Shown here one piece after another: positions 11,899 through 22,390 of a stretch of DNA of 64,000 bases. Source of the DNA: Myrmaecium sp. VS I D KN 1 (Eukaryota > Ascomycota > Dothideomycetes > Valsariales > Valsariaceae). Both the position numbers and the translations under genes were made by a program. The notes under the pieces are model-generated. The model saw only the letters and a program-made list of their open reading frames with translations. It was not told the DNA's origin and ran no database searches. The stretch covers positions 654,871 through 718,870 of the forward strand of contig JADQAV010000010.1 in assembly GCA_019775845.1 (NCBI GenBank), read 5' to 3'. How positions within the stretch are numbered: position 1 is the first letter of the stretch; every line of letters begins with the position of its first letter.

Positions 11899-12301
11899 AT
11901 GTCTGCCAACGACTACTATGGAGGCCACCAGCAACCTCACTATCCTCCCAACACGTAGGTTCCTCCTTATCCAAGCGCTGGAAAACATCATGTTAACCTC
12001 CGTCTAGCTATGCGCCGCAAGGTGGCTACCCGCCGCAGCAGGGTTATCCTCCCCAGCAAGGCGGCTACTACCCTCCCCAGATGCAGTACCAACAGCCGCC
12101 TCCCCAGCAAGTGGTGGTGCGAGAGAAGCAGGACAAAGGCTGCTTGGGCACCTGGTAAGTTCTCCCAGGGCATGCGCTGGTGAACGACCGTATGCTAATC
12201 TACTTCATTACAGTCTTGCCATGCTTTGCTGCTGCTTCGTCTGCGAGGAGGGATGCGAATGCTGCGCCGATTGCTGCGAGTGCGCCGAAGACTGCTGCTA
12301 A
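11899..12301 (+). CDS. CYSTM-type cysteine-rich tail-anchored small protein
   Basis: Three exons (11899-11954, 12008-12154, 12214-12301) encode 96 aa; phases close and introns are bounded by GTAGGT/TAG and GTAAGT/CAG. The N-terminal two thirds is a Tyr/Gly/Pro/Gln-rich repeat (YPPQQG type). After a short charged linker (REKQDKGCLGTC) comes a Cys-packed C-terminus, LAMLCCCFVCEEGCECCADC and on to a final CC. This layout (Gln/Pro/Tyr-rich head, Cys-rich terminal membrane module) is that of the CYSTM superfamily, small eukaryotic membrane-associated proteins linked to stress tolerance. The exact role is unknown. A pyrimidine-rich leader precedes the ATG. The stop is at 12299-12301. Confidence 0.8.
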
Positions 12302-13422
12302 ACCGACCGTCATAAACGCATGTCGATTGGCTTGACGAAGCCTGTTATGGAGGATTTTGGATACCCAGACTACAGTCGAGTGTCACCTGGCTTGACCTCT
12401 ACAGTCTCTGGAGTGGACGGATTCTATTGACGATTTGAACGCAATGGGTCTACCGGTCGCTTCGGCGTTATGAGGTGCAAATCCACCGGTGCTGAATTTC
12501 ATTTCTTCCTTTTCGAAACTCTCTCGGGTTCCTAGCTCTGCATGGCTGCATGGGGCATGTAGCCATGTTTACTGTACTGCGAGGCGCGGCGCTGGTGCTA
12601 TACCTGCGAGGTTCGCTTGATTTGACTTTAATGGATTACTTTTTTCTTTGGATTACTATATGTGAATTTCAAACCCGAAGCGCTGCAACTGCTTACAATA
12701 GCTGCATAGCACCTTCCCGGCCTCTCCGGAACATGCTATATCGATGTATTGTGGATTGGGCAGGGACGGTGGACCAGGTCAGAACAAACTGACTGCGGAG
12801 TAATTTAATCATAGCTCAAACAAGCCACACATATAGGATTACCATCTTCCGCGCCGCCGATATGGTACAGACGGGTTACTAAGGCAATCCACAATCTCTG
12901 GGACATCATCAATCCTCATCTGAACCACCGGCAACATACCTCCTAACGACCTATTACGCTCCAAACCGGTTGCACACCTTTCTCCCGGTTACCCGGCTGG
13001 CCAAAATGCGGTTTTTGATTCCAACGCTCGCTGATTATCTCTCTTCGAAGTCCTGATCTCATCGTTGGCTACCTACTTAGTGCACGCAAAGCGCTGGATG
13101 ACCGATTAACCCAGGGAATGGACGATCGAGGCCGTGCAGCAAACGACGGATCGATCGTCCTCACACTGCATTTGCACGCGTATGGATGCCACTTACATCC
13201 ATGACCATCCCAAACGCATGAGCTTCCCCACGCGTGGGATACCGACGACGGCCACGTGCACGCGGCTCTTTGACTGGGTATCTCGACTCTTCTCGAGTAT
13301 ATTGGGCATGTTGTAACGGTCCCTCAACCGGACGGTATCGCACTCACCAACCAGCCAACAAAGAGTAGGTAGAGAGAACCCTCGGCCTGCGATTCATAAG
13401 GCCCATTGTTTTTTGTCCAAGC
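12302..13422. other. intergenic between CYSTM gene and 5S rRNA
   Basis: The first few hundred bases should be the 3' UTR of the CYSTM gene. No coding region, repeat or tRNA cloverleaf is seen in the rest. Confidence 0.5.
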
Positions 13423-13541
13423 ACATACGGCCACAGGAGGCTGAGCACACGGAACCCCGTCCGCTCTTCCAAAGTTAAGCAGCCTACCGGCAGATTAGTA
13501 GTTAAGTGGGTGACCATTAGCGAATCCCTGCTGCTGTATGT
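13423..13541 (+). rRNA. 5S ribosomal RNA
   Basis: 119 nt. The ends ACATACGGC and GCTGTATGT pair to form helix I. Internal landmarks of 5S are in order: CCCGTCCGCTC, then GTTAAGC (box A region), then TTAGTAGTTAAGTGGGTGACC and GCGAATCCCTG (box C region). A T-run starts directly after the gene (TTTTT, then further pyrimidine), as expected for RNA polymerase III termination. 5S genes dispersed as single copies away from the rDNA repeat are normal in filamentous ascomycetes. The sequence differs in loops from canonical fungal 5S as I remember it, but the closing helix is intact, so it may be a functional variant; a pseudogene is less likely. Confidence 0.88.
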
Positions 13542-14188
13542 TTTTGTCTTCTCTTCTTTTTCAGTCATTTTTTTCTGTCCGATGGTACTTTACTCGCTGT
13601 GTCCGACTTTTGTGGTGGTCGTTGTAAGCCCAGAAAGTCTGTACATCAATGTGTATATATGTATGTGTTTGTGTGTATACATAAACTACCTACTATTGAT
13701 AAGGAATACAACTTCAGGAAACCCGCAGTCTAACAAACAAGAGGGAAGAAAAAAGAGAAATAAAGCGCCGTCGCCATGCATGGTTCAACCATGAAATGAA
13801 CACAACCCTCGATACACCAGAAAATATGACCGGGTGAATGAGAGAGGCAAAAACCAAAAAACACCACATCCCTCACTTATTGAACACCATGATTGATCCC
13901 GGTGGTATCTTCCGTCCTGAGTCCTTCTCCTTGAGTCCTTCCATAAGCCTATTCTGATTCCTCCCAGCCAAATAAAATTGATATCCTGTACACCGTGTTC
14001 GCCTCTGTCAGTGAAGCGATGGGGGACTGCCGCGTTACGTTGTGGCAGTCCGTCTCGGTTCGTCCGTGAGCGTATATCGCGGCTTCCACCCCACACGGTA
14101 GGGGTGGAGCGATGAGAGTCCTTCGATCTAAGTCCGTCCCGTGTTGGTGAGGTTTCCAAGCGCCTCCCTTCCTCGAATAGCCGCCATT
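13542..14188. other. intergenic, 5S terminator and 3' flank of Cys-rich gene
   Basis: Begins with the T-rich terminator of the 5S gene. A TG-rich patch lies at about 13650-13685. The right half is the presumed 3' UTR of the minus-strand gene that stops at 14189. No gene is supported. Confidence 0.5.
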
Positions 14189-15027
14189 TCACCCGACCAT
14201 CTCGCCATCCTTATCATCCCGGAGGTGCTGGTGGTCGCTTTGCGGAGAGGAAGAAGGCATTCGGACGACCTGCATGTCGCAGTCCTTGCCGCCCCAGCAG
14301 TCCAGACACCAAACCGTGCCCTCCTCACCCTCCTCGACGGAGCAGGCGCTGCAGATCTTGGCCGCCGCGCAGCCGGACTCGCACCGGCGCAGGCAGACGT
14401 AGCAGGCGCGCTCCCGGCACCGGGCGCAGTCCGTGTAGCCGTCCAGGTCCTGCCGTTTTGTCGGGGCTTTGTGGCAGATGTGGCAGGGCGTGAGGACGGC
14501 GGGGGGTTTCGGTGCGGTGGCGGCGGCGGCGGCCTGGTATGCAGGATGGAAGAGTGTTGGGGGCAGGTGTCGGTTGCTTCGGGGGGTGGCGAGGGTGCGT
14601 CGGCGTGCTCGCGGCGGCGGCACCGCGTCCCGATCGGGCAAGACGGTGCTGGTGATGGGGAAGTAGGCGATGCTGGACGGGTGCGAGTAGGCCGGGTAGT
14701 AGGAATGATGATGATTGGGATGGAACGGCAGGGCGGCGAGAGAGGAGGGGTCGTGGAGGTTGAGGACTTCGGCATCTTGAGCAATGGCTGCCTTGAGCTT
14801 CAGAGGGCTGGGAGGGGAGTAGTTGGTCAGCGTAGGTCACATCAATAGACAACCCGTGGGTGTACGTACTTGGTGCTCGCCGCGTCTGGATCACCGCTTC
14901 GTTTCCGCTTCCCTAGAGCGCCGGGAGAGGTCATGGTCTGGCTGGGCATGATGGTCCAGTCCGAGGAGGTCGGTGGATGGTCGAGGATGGGCTCCTTCCC
15001 GGTGAAGAGGTCGGGAGTGATGTACAT
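14189..15027 (-). CDS. Cys-rich zinc-binding protein of unknown function
   Basis: Two exons (15027-14870, 14807-14189) give 258 aa; the intron (GTACGT...CCCAG, branch GCTGAC) keeps phase. The protein opens MYITPDLFTGKEP, then a basic GKRKRSGD patch, a His/Tyr/Pro-rich linker (PNHHHSYYPAYSHP) and a compact Cys module at about 148-212: CHICHK, CARCRERACYVCLRRC, CSAC and WCLDC. The CxxC pairs suggest two or more bound zinc ions in a RING- or B-box-like cross-brace, but the spacing fits no family I can name. It ends in a polar acidic tail. An open frame in the +1 register upstream overlaps the start codon (see the entry at 14891-15319), so the true N-terminus is not settled. The next gene upstream on this strand is the RBR ligase. 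Confidence 0.68.
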
Positions 15028-15319
15028 GGCGGGCGGAGGCGGAGTGGAGGAGAGATAGAGATGGAGGCTTGGAGGAAACAGCAGGGGTTTTCGGAGCGAA
15101 AGGCGCCGACTCGCCTATACCAGGCACCGTCCTTGGGAAGGTTGGAACCTTGGAAGAGCGAAGAGGGGTTCCGCTGTCTGCTGTCGGCTGTCCGCTGAGG
15201 CTGGTGGGCCCCTGTCGATGTTGTTGTTGTCCCTGGCCCGGCGAAGGGTTTCGCTGGGCGGCGGCGGCATCCATGCTGGGGCTCGGAAGATCTCCGCTTT
15301 TTCCCCTGACTTCTCTCAT
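14891..15319 (-). other. upstream ORF overlapping start of the Cys-rich gene in another frame
   Basis: An ATG at 15319 opens a 143-codon frame running past the ATG of the Cys-rich gene at 15027. Its middle part reads like disordered protein (RSSKVPTFPRTVPGIGESAPF and on to KTPAVSSKP). The coding-like character ends at a CT-rich patch near 15050-15075, just where the downstream frame becomes convincing. It could be a regulatory uORF, untranslated leader read by chance, or the N-terminus of the same gene displaced by one indel, real or assembly-derived. No GT-AG intron joins the two frames. Confidence 0.35.
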
Positions 15320-15686
15320 TGGCCGGCGCTGACATCGCCAACCTCCTCCGCTGAGACGCCAACTCACACCCACGACATCACAGTGGACAATCCATCCTCA
15401 CCATCCTATGAATATAGAGTCACATATATATGCTCACGGCATCTCGGGCTGATTGATAGAGTAAGCGAGGAGTTTCATTGATGACTATCTGACATGACTG
15501 TTTTTTTCTGAAGTCCATCATTTCCTTTCGTGAGTTCATCATCTACGTACGGTCGTATGAGGCCATGTCTAGCAAGCTTCGCGGGTACATGTTTTGTTTT
15601 GATCTTCTGGTCCATCGAGTCCTGAATTCCAGTCTCTATTAGTCACCATCCAGACATGCATCTCACCCGAGATAGCTGCCCCCTGC
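15028..15686. other. intergenic upstream of Cys-rich gene
   Basis: Contains the overlapping upstream ORF described separately (to 15319) and then about 370 bp of 3' flank of the RBR gene. Nothing else is seen. Confidence 0.5.
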
Positions 15687-17387
15687 CTACCAAATGCCCG
15701 CGAGACTGTCGAGGTCGGCATCGTCCTCCGCAGCCTCCTGCACCGGAGTCGGGTGAGGAGCTGCTGGCATGAGGAGATCCTCGACCTCGGCTTGTTCGTT
15801 ATGAGCGTGGTGGCGGAAGGCATGTTGGCCTCCCTCCAGATGCCTCTGCCAGTCTGCCGCATGACCAAGGTTCCTTCTGCATTGACCGCAGACATGTCCG
15901 AAGCACATCTGGCAGCGGTACACCCACTCCAGCGCAGGCGGACGCCTCTGACGGCGACGGTTCCGGTGGCAGAGGGAGCAGACCGTGTTGAATCCATCCA
16001 TTTGCCGGACCTGTTCCCAGCCTGCGTTATGGTTGCAGCCATCGTTGAGGCGTTGGACGCGATCCTGTCTTACTGGCCTCATCAACGGTTGTCCGGCCGG
16101 GAGCACGAATTGGTTGACATCCAGGATCACCGGCGGAAAGTACTCCTCGTCGTCGGGACCGCCCGGGATCACCCTCTCCAGTTCGGCGTACTCGCAGTCG
16201 CAGTTCTTCCACGGCTCGCCGCAGTCGTAACAGAACTCTGCACCGCACGTGCAGCTGCAAGGACGGTTAACACGGTATTTGGGACCCGCCCGGGGGTCGA
16301 ACGGGGATACTTACGACATGTGGTTGCATCCTTGGAGGAGCTCAACCATCGTTCCGCACACATAGCATCTCTGCCAGCCCTGGTGGGCCGCAGTTTCGAG
16401 CAGCTCCCGGACGTGGGTGTCTTCCAAGCACAGCCCGCAATGGGCCTCCTGCTTGCATACCGTGCAGGTCCTTGCCGGGCATCTGGGACACCTTGCTGTA
16501 CTGCCATTGATATTTTCCGAGGGGATGAAGGCGGAACACGCTGCGTTGTGACAATAAATTCGATTAGGGGTAGACAGCTCGATAAATTTCCCTCTGATCT
16601 GGTTCAACATCCTGTCCGTCAAGAACTCCTTGACCGTGCTCACGGAGACCGACTGGCCGCAACAGATGGGCGGGAATTTGCCCGCGGGAGACAAAGATAG
16701 CTCAAACAGGCGGACGACGCATTCCTTACAGTAATTATGTGGCGCCGGCTCGCATGGCAACTGGATGATATCGAAATAGAGCTTCTTGTCCGTACAAGCG
16801 ACACATTCGATGAACGTGCCGGTAAGATCTTTCTCTCCTTGCTGGTCTCCCGATGGGAACGATCCACTCGTACGACTCTCCATTCTTTCATCGTCGTCCA
16901 AGTTGCGTTCTTCGAGATCTTCCTCGAGATCTTGTGAAGTCAAAGTGATGCCGTCAATGACGGAGCCGAGATCATCAATGGTTTCGCCAACCGATGCTGA
17001 TTCTGAACCAGCGATGCTGCTCGTCGAGGCCGCCCGGGTGTCTTCATCGCTGGCGTCGCCCTCTTCGAAGTCCCGGAAAGGCTGGAGACGATCAAGCAAC
17101 CGGCCAATGCTCGCCATCTGGTGCGCGAAGTCACGGTCCCTCACAGTCTGCAGATCTTCCCGGACGAACTGGAGGACGGTGACCTGGTTAGCACGCTCGG
17201 CCCGGTCATCGGCCTCGAGGAGCTCGGCCATGGCGCCGTAGTTCTCCATCAGGGCGATCCTTCCGCGGAGCTCATCACGCATCGCGCCCATGGCGAGGCC
17301 GTCATCGCCTCCGACGTGCGGCTGGGCATCGAGATCTTCGAGGAGCAGCCGGAACGCCAAGGTTCCGGAGGAGATCTCCGTGGACAT
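15687..17387 (-). CDS. RING-between-RING (RBR) E3 ubiquitin ligase-like protein
   Basis: Two exons (17387-16315, 16254-15687) encode 546 aa with exact phase. The first 190 residues are helical and acidic. RING1 starts at about 195 (CVACTDKK, CKECVVRLFEL), followed by an IBR module at about 275-330 (YCHNAACSAF, CPRCPARTCTVC) and RING2 at about 340-375 (CYVCGTMVELLQGCNHMSC, CGAEFCYDCGEPW). The Cys in GCNHM (about residue 354) matches the catalytic cysteine that RBR ligases use to form a ubiquitin thioester, so the protein is likely active. The intron falls inside RING2. A further Cys/His-rich tail follows (CSLCHRN, YRCQMCFGHVCGQCRRN), which could bind more zinc. Fungal RBR proteins of this kind are mostly uncharacterised; substrate unknown. 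ATG at 17387 is the first in frame. Confidence 0.88.
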
Positions 17388-17854
17388 GGTCGGCGGTGTC
17401 GTGGATGTCGGAAGTAGCGGTGTCCAGTGACTTAAGTCAACCTCACCTGAGACGATGAGTTAACTTTTCTTGATATCTGATCCAGATACCGAAGGGATGG
17501 TGTGGGGTGCCCGAGAACTCAACTCAAAAGAATTGGGGTGACGAGCGAGTACAGCAAGTAGAAAAAGAAAAGAAAGGAAGAAAGAAGAGGCAGAGCCAGA
17601 CACGGGCTAGGAGAGGAAAACCAAGCGGTGCTGTATATGCAGGGGGCTGCATGCCAGCCTTGCGGTTGCTCGCTTCTGAAGCACAATAAGAAAGTGTAAA
17701 AAAGGTCGGTCGTCTTCTTTCTTCTTCTTCTTTCTGGTGGCATGTGATTTTTAGTACCTTGATTCCCCAGACTTTTCTTTGCTTTTTCTAGCCGTCTTTC
17801 TTCTTCGCTCTATACTTTCTGGAGGTGGGAGGAGTGAAGTGGAGTATAAGTACT

Positions 17855-17885
<31 letters not shown>

Positions 17886-18528
17886 GCTGTCGCTGTCGCT
17901 TTACGTCGTTTTTCCTTCCGTCTTAACTACAACTGCACTAATGTTATCGTCCAATCGACGACGTTTTCGCGCCACGTTGGGCGTGTGTATGTGTGCATGA
18001 CTGTCTTGCAAACGCCACTCACGAAGATCAAAACATAACTGTAACATGAGAGAATAGAAAAAGGAAAAGGCAAGAAGCATAGGCTCGGCAGGTGGGTGGG
18101 CCTGTTAATTTTTTTCTCTTCACAACTTTCTCTCTTCGAGATGGAGGTGAAAAGATCGATGTCTTCCGCGAAGATGACGGATGATGGATGATAGGTGACG
18201 AGGTGTCTGTCGGTGCACGTAAAGCCCAAGAGGAAGAGAAACAGAGAAAAGGGAGACGATGAGTAGGCGGGTAGTATATTCCTGCGGGAACGGTAGAAGA
18301 AGTAGAAGAAATAGACGAAGAAAAGAAAAGAAGAAAAGGAGAAGACGCTGATCTACATCCTCCACTGGAAGGATGAACAGATTGAATATGAGAATGCACA
18401 AACGCCCCCGATAGAAACGCCTCGCCTCGCCTCGCCCAGAAGAAGAGGTGGTCAAAAGCGACACACATCAATGATATAGAAGTAGTAGCGGTAGCAGTAG
18501 TGATAGTAGTAACGCTACTTCATCCCAT
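17388..18528. other. intergenic, RBR promoter and YOS9 3' flank
   Basis: Holds the 5' flank of the RBR gene on the left and the 3' flank of YOS9 on the right. It includes a (TC)n microsatellite (listed) and pyrimidine- and purine-rich tracts. Long open frames here are low-complexity and not supported as genes. Confidence 0.5.
17856..17882. repeat. (TC)n microsatellite
   Basis: An uninterrupted TC dinucleotide run of about 27 bp in the interval between the RBR and YOS9 genes. Confidence 0.95.
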
Positions 18529-20522
18529 TCAGAGCTCATCTCGGAAATACGTCTCCTCACTCCCTTTCTCACCACCCGGCTCTCCATACCCATCCTCCGC
18601 CTCCTCCTCAGCGTCATGGGCACGCGCGTGCCCATCCGCCTCCGTCCCCAACGGCCGTTGTTGCTTCGGCTTCGGCTTTTGCTTTTTCTTCTGCTGCTGC
18701 TGCTGCTGCTGACGACCCTTCTCACCGCCCTCCTGCACATCCCCCTCCCTCTCCTCCTCCTCCTGCTGTTCATCCGGATCGATAATCCCCCGAAACTCCC
18801 GACCCCGCGGCGTATCCACAAGCTCCAGCTTCCACCCCTTCCCGCCCGCCATCTTACGAAGCTCCTTCTTCAGGCGCTCGATGTCACGCGGGTCGCGAAT
18901 GTCGAGCTGACGGAGCTGTTCCGCCGTCATCCCGGGCCCCGTCGAGCTGGCCACCGTGGCGAGCAGGCGGTCTTTGCCCCCGCCGCTGCTGCTGCCGCCG
19001 CCCGCCACGACCGATTTCTCGATCACCTTGCCCGGCGCGCCGACGAGCCGGTGGCCGCCGACGGCGATGCCGCCGATGATGGGAGGCGCCGCTGCTGCCG
19101 CTCCCGCGCCGTCGTGCGCTCGTGGGGGCAGCGGCGTGGCGCGGGCGGGGATGCCGGCCGCGGCGAGGATGGCTTCGAGATCCTTCTCCAGCGCCGGGTC
19201 TTTCATCTTGTTGTTGGTCGGCACGTCGTGGTGGTGGTGGTGGTGGTGGTGGTGGTGCGCGTCCAGGGAGGCGGGGACGTCGTCGTCCGGGACGATGGGC
19301 TTGCAGACGATCGGGCAGGGTTTGTTCTCCTGCGGGGGCAGGAAGGCGACGTCGTTGCAGAGGCGGGGCGTGTAGATGATCATGAGGTAGGCGCAGGTGC
19401 TGACCTCTTTGATCAGGCCGATGCGGTCGGCGGAGCCGGGATGGCAGTGGAACTTGGTCAGACACGTTAGTGGCTAGCTCGCAGCGTGAGCTCATACGGA
19501 TGTGTGTGCACCACTCACCTGGACCTCGATCTTCCTCTCCTTGCCCGTCAGATCGCACACCGTGCCGCCGCCCAACCGCTGCACCATATACCGCGTTTCT
19601 CCCTTAGTCTCAAGGCGAGCGAGCTCGGACGTCTCCTGACCTCCTCTTCTACCATAACCAAACCCTTCATCATCCACCTCGACACCATAATCACCCGCCG
19701 ATCCCGCCTCAACCGTCCGTCGACCACCATCCCGCACACGCCCGCCCTTCCGAGCCGCCGGAAACCGACCCAGGACGTACGCCTGCACGCTCGCGTCCTC
19801 CACGGGCGGGTACGGCGGGACGCCGCGGCTGGGCGGCAGGGCGTGGAACTGGCGGACCCCATCGTTGTAGCAGAAGCTGTAGCTCCACCAGCCGCTGTTG
19901 AAGTAGATGCACGTCCCCTCCATGCCCTGGAGCAGCTCCCAGCCCCGGTCCGTGGCCCGGGCGAGCTCGCGGGCGTCGTGGTCGGCGCTCGTGGAGGCGC
20001 CGCCGCCGTGGGAGGAGGAGGAGGAGGAGCTGCCGTTGTTGCCGGTTGTGGTCTCGTCTTCGACGACGGGGAAGCTGCAGAGGTAGCGCTGGGATTCGAG
20101 GCCGATGATGTCGTATGAGGACACGGGGATACCGCCGCCATCTTCGTCTTGGTCGTCGCCAGCGTCGGCTCTGGGAGCGCTGCCCGCGCCGCGGTGCAGG
20201 TCGGTGCTGGTGTGCGAGAGCTGTGTCGGGGTCGAGGTCGTGGGCTTGGAGGCGGTATGGGAGAGTCGCGCGGAGGCAAAGGAGTCGGGGACGGCGTGAT
20301 CGGAGAAGATCACCTCGTACTAGTTAATCGTCGCAGGTGTTAGCATGAATGTCAGATATGCCCCGGGGCGGTTGAAGAAGCTCTGAGCCCCGTCGCATCG
20401 CAAGAGGTACCCTGCTACCTACTCACCTGCGGGTAAGCTAGGAGGTCATCGTGGACGCTGAAAGAGTGTCGGCTAGCCGTCGCAAGCCGGACTAAGGCTG
20501 GGAGAGCCCAGAGGTTCCTCAT
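18529..20522 (-). CDS. yos9: YOS9, OS-9-type ER lectin of ERAD
   Basis: Three exons (20522-20427, 20319-19519, 19452-18529), 606 aa, all joins in phase 0. Exon 1 encodes a signal peptide (MRNLWALPALVRLATAS) followed by FSVHDDLLAYPQ, and exon 2 resumes YEVIFSD, the typical mature N-terminus of fungal Yos9. The mannose-6-phosphate-receptor-homology domain spans about 160-330: GWWSYSFCYN, RQFH, VLGR, the join KIEVQ/FHCHPG and TCAYLMIIYTPRLC, with the paired cysteines and the Gln/Arg/Glu/Tyr sugar-binding signature. A run of ten His follows, then a Gln/Lys-rich tail ending FRDEL, an ER-retrieval signal. Yos9 reads trimmed N-glycans on misfolded lumenal proteins and hands them to the Hrd1 ligase complex. 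The His tract and the Q/K-rich tail are low-complexity additions. Confidence 0.92.
19219..19258. repeat. (GTG)n triplet tract coding for a His run in YOS9
   Basis: Near-perfect triplet repeat (ATG/GTG on the plus strand) read on the minus strand as ten consecutive histidines. Length variation between strains is likely. Confidence 0.85.
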
Positions 20523-20949
20523 GGTCGCATCGCCTCGGGAGTGAGTGTTGGTAGGTGGGTTGGCTGGAGTAGAAGCTGCTGTCGCTGCATTGCGGAGGAA
20601 GCTTCGCTGGGGCCAGATGGCCACCTCGTCAAGTGCGGCGGGAGAGGTGCGTCGGGACTCCGCATCCGGCCTGAGGCAGCCATTTTAATCTTCGTATAGC
20701 TGAATATTTGTACAAGCACTCCTACATCACATTGTGCTGATTCACTGTAAAGAGGGGAATCATATGACTATTCACTGAAACTCAAGGTAACCCGTGAAGC
20801 GCATGAAGATAAAGAAAAGCTGCCGAAACCACAGCACACAGCTGCTCTCCTCGTATCCCTACTCCCAATGTGAAATAGAATCGACTTCTACTCCATATTC
20901 CCCCCTTCTCTCCACCATGACATTGCATTCCCCCTCAAGCCCTCCCCAT
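20523..20949. other. intergenic between YOS9 start and JAC1 stop
   Basis: Promoter and 5' UTR of YOS9 plus the 3' flank of the tandem JAC1 gene. An in-frame extension upstream of the YOS9 ATG exists but would bury the signal peptide, so it is not used. Confidence 0.55.
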
Positions 20950-21765
20950 CTAATGCTGCAACACCACCGGCCTCCCCGGCTCCCACTCATCCAAACACTG
21001 CTGCACATTCCTCCAGTACCTCAACCTGACCGCCTCCCTCCTCGCCGCCTGGACATCATCCCTTCCAAACGCCTCCGCCAAGCGCGCCACACACTCCCCA
21101 ATCCTCCCCTCATTCTCCCTCCTCAACCCCTCCACCTCCTCCTCCGCCCCGAAGCCCAGCTCCTCAATCGCCTCCCGCACCTCCATCACCTCCATCAGCA
21201 AGCCCGGGTCCTCCTCCACCGTGGCGCGCTCGTCGCCCGCCACGTCCACGCCCCGCAGCCGCAGCAGGTACTGCGCCCGCAGCAGCGGGTCCCGCAGCGT
21301 CCGGTAGGCGTCGTTGATCCGCGCGGAGGAGGCGTGCGATGCGACTTTGCCGTGCGTCGCCGCGTGTCGGTCCGGGTGCGCGCCGGCTTGGAGCTGTAGG
21401 TACTCCGCCCGCAGCGCGCGCTCGTCGAGGGCGAAGGGCCCGTGGGGTGGGGGACCCTGGGGGAGGGTGGCGGGGAAGAGGTCGTAGAAGGTTGGTTCGG
21501 GTGTCTCGTCGCTTGTTTTGAGGGGCGCTGAGTCGTGGTGGTGTGGTTTGGTTTTGGTCTTGCTTTCGGTGTTGGTGTCGCTGGCGCGAGCACTGTTGCT
21601 GCTGGCGCTGGACTCATACCGCCGCGCGCTGAACCAAGGACTTGTCGTGCCGGTGACGACGCGGGGACGGAGGAGGAGAGGGTGCGATGTCGTGCATGGT
21701 TTGCGAGGTTCGGCCTCGATGGCCGCGCGCAGGAAGTGAAGCGTTGACGGTGAGAGTCGGCGCAT
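20950..21765 (-). CDS. jac1: JAC1/HscB J-domain co-chaperone for Fe-S cluster assembly
   Basis: Single exon, 271 aa. The first 75 residues are Arg/Ser-rich and basic with few acids, as expected for a mitochondrial presequence. The J domain runs from about 92 (TFYDLFP) through helix II and the HPD tripeptide at about 130-132 (AHPDRH) to INDAYRTLRDPLLRAQYLL. The C-terminal HscB domain follows (residues about 180-268), a three-helix module that includes LLMEVMEVREAIEEL and ends RYWRNVQQCLDEWE. Jac1 stimulates the mitochondrial Hsp70 that releases Fe-S clusters from the Isu scaffold. Length is normal for a fungal Jac1 with a somewhat long linker. ATG at 21765 is the only suitable start. Confidence 0.93.
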   Translation of the reverse strand: MRRLSPSTLHFLRAAIEAEPRKPCTTSHPLLLRPRVVTGTTSPWFSARRYESSASSNSARASDTNTESKTKTKPHHHDSAPLKTSDETPEPTFYDLFPATLPQGPPPHGPFALDERALRAEYLQLQAGAHPDRHAATHGKVASHASSARINDAYRTLRDPLLRAQYLLRLRGVDVAGDERATVEEDPGLLMEVMEVREAIEELGFGAEEEVEGLRRENEGRIGECVARLAEAFGRDDVQAARREAVRLRYWRNVQQCLDEWEPGRPVVLQH

Positions 21766-22390
21766 GGTTCGTTGTGGTGTAGAGGGTGTGGAGTTGTGAA
21801 GATGGAGGTGAGAGAGAGTGTGTGCGTTGAAAGAGCTGGAAACTATTTACCCGCGACGGGATCCATGACGCCGAAAGTCAGCGAAACGGGCTCGGCCAAG
21901 GATCTCCGTCCGTCGGCCGAAAATGCCGAGCGGGGCTGGCGACATTGCGCATCCCATTCTCCGAACTTCAGAAACCACGAATGCAACTGATCTTCTCATG
22001 CGAATATTCATATGGTCGAACTCTCTTCAAAGTACAGTATCTGTTACTCATGCGAGGTATCTGCTTAGCTCAGCAATTATACAATTTTCTTTTTTCGAAT
22101 ATAAATAGGTAAATACAAAGGCTATCCACAGAAAGCCTCCCTCTCTCTCTAAATACAAGCAAGCGCTCCTCCTCGATGCATTAGGGGCAGCAAAAAAGGG
22201 TGAGAAAGAAGAATAATGCACGGCCGTGGGTATGTGACCGAAAGGGCAGAATGATAAGGAATAAGAGAGAAAACAAGAAGATATTACACAGTGATAAACC
22301 GCAACGGGACATCGTAAGGGGGCATATACACAGAAAGGAAAAGGGGGGAGGAAAAGGCTGTCGCCGAAGATTCAAGATACCACACAGTGC
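21766..22390. other. intergenic, JAC1 promoter and 3' flank of CxxC/AT-hook gene
   Basis: No gene is supported. It holds the JAC1 5' flank and the AT-richer 3' flank of the long minus-strand gene stopping at 22391. Confidence 0.5.

Noticed and set aside
17927-18471. Overlapping minus-strand frames upstream of YOS9's 3' end
   Set aside because: The translations are Ser/Leu/Phe-rich simple sequence from CT tracts, with no motifs.
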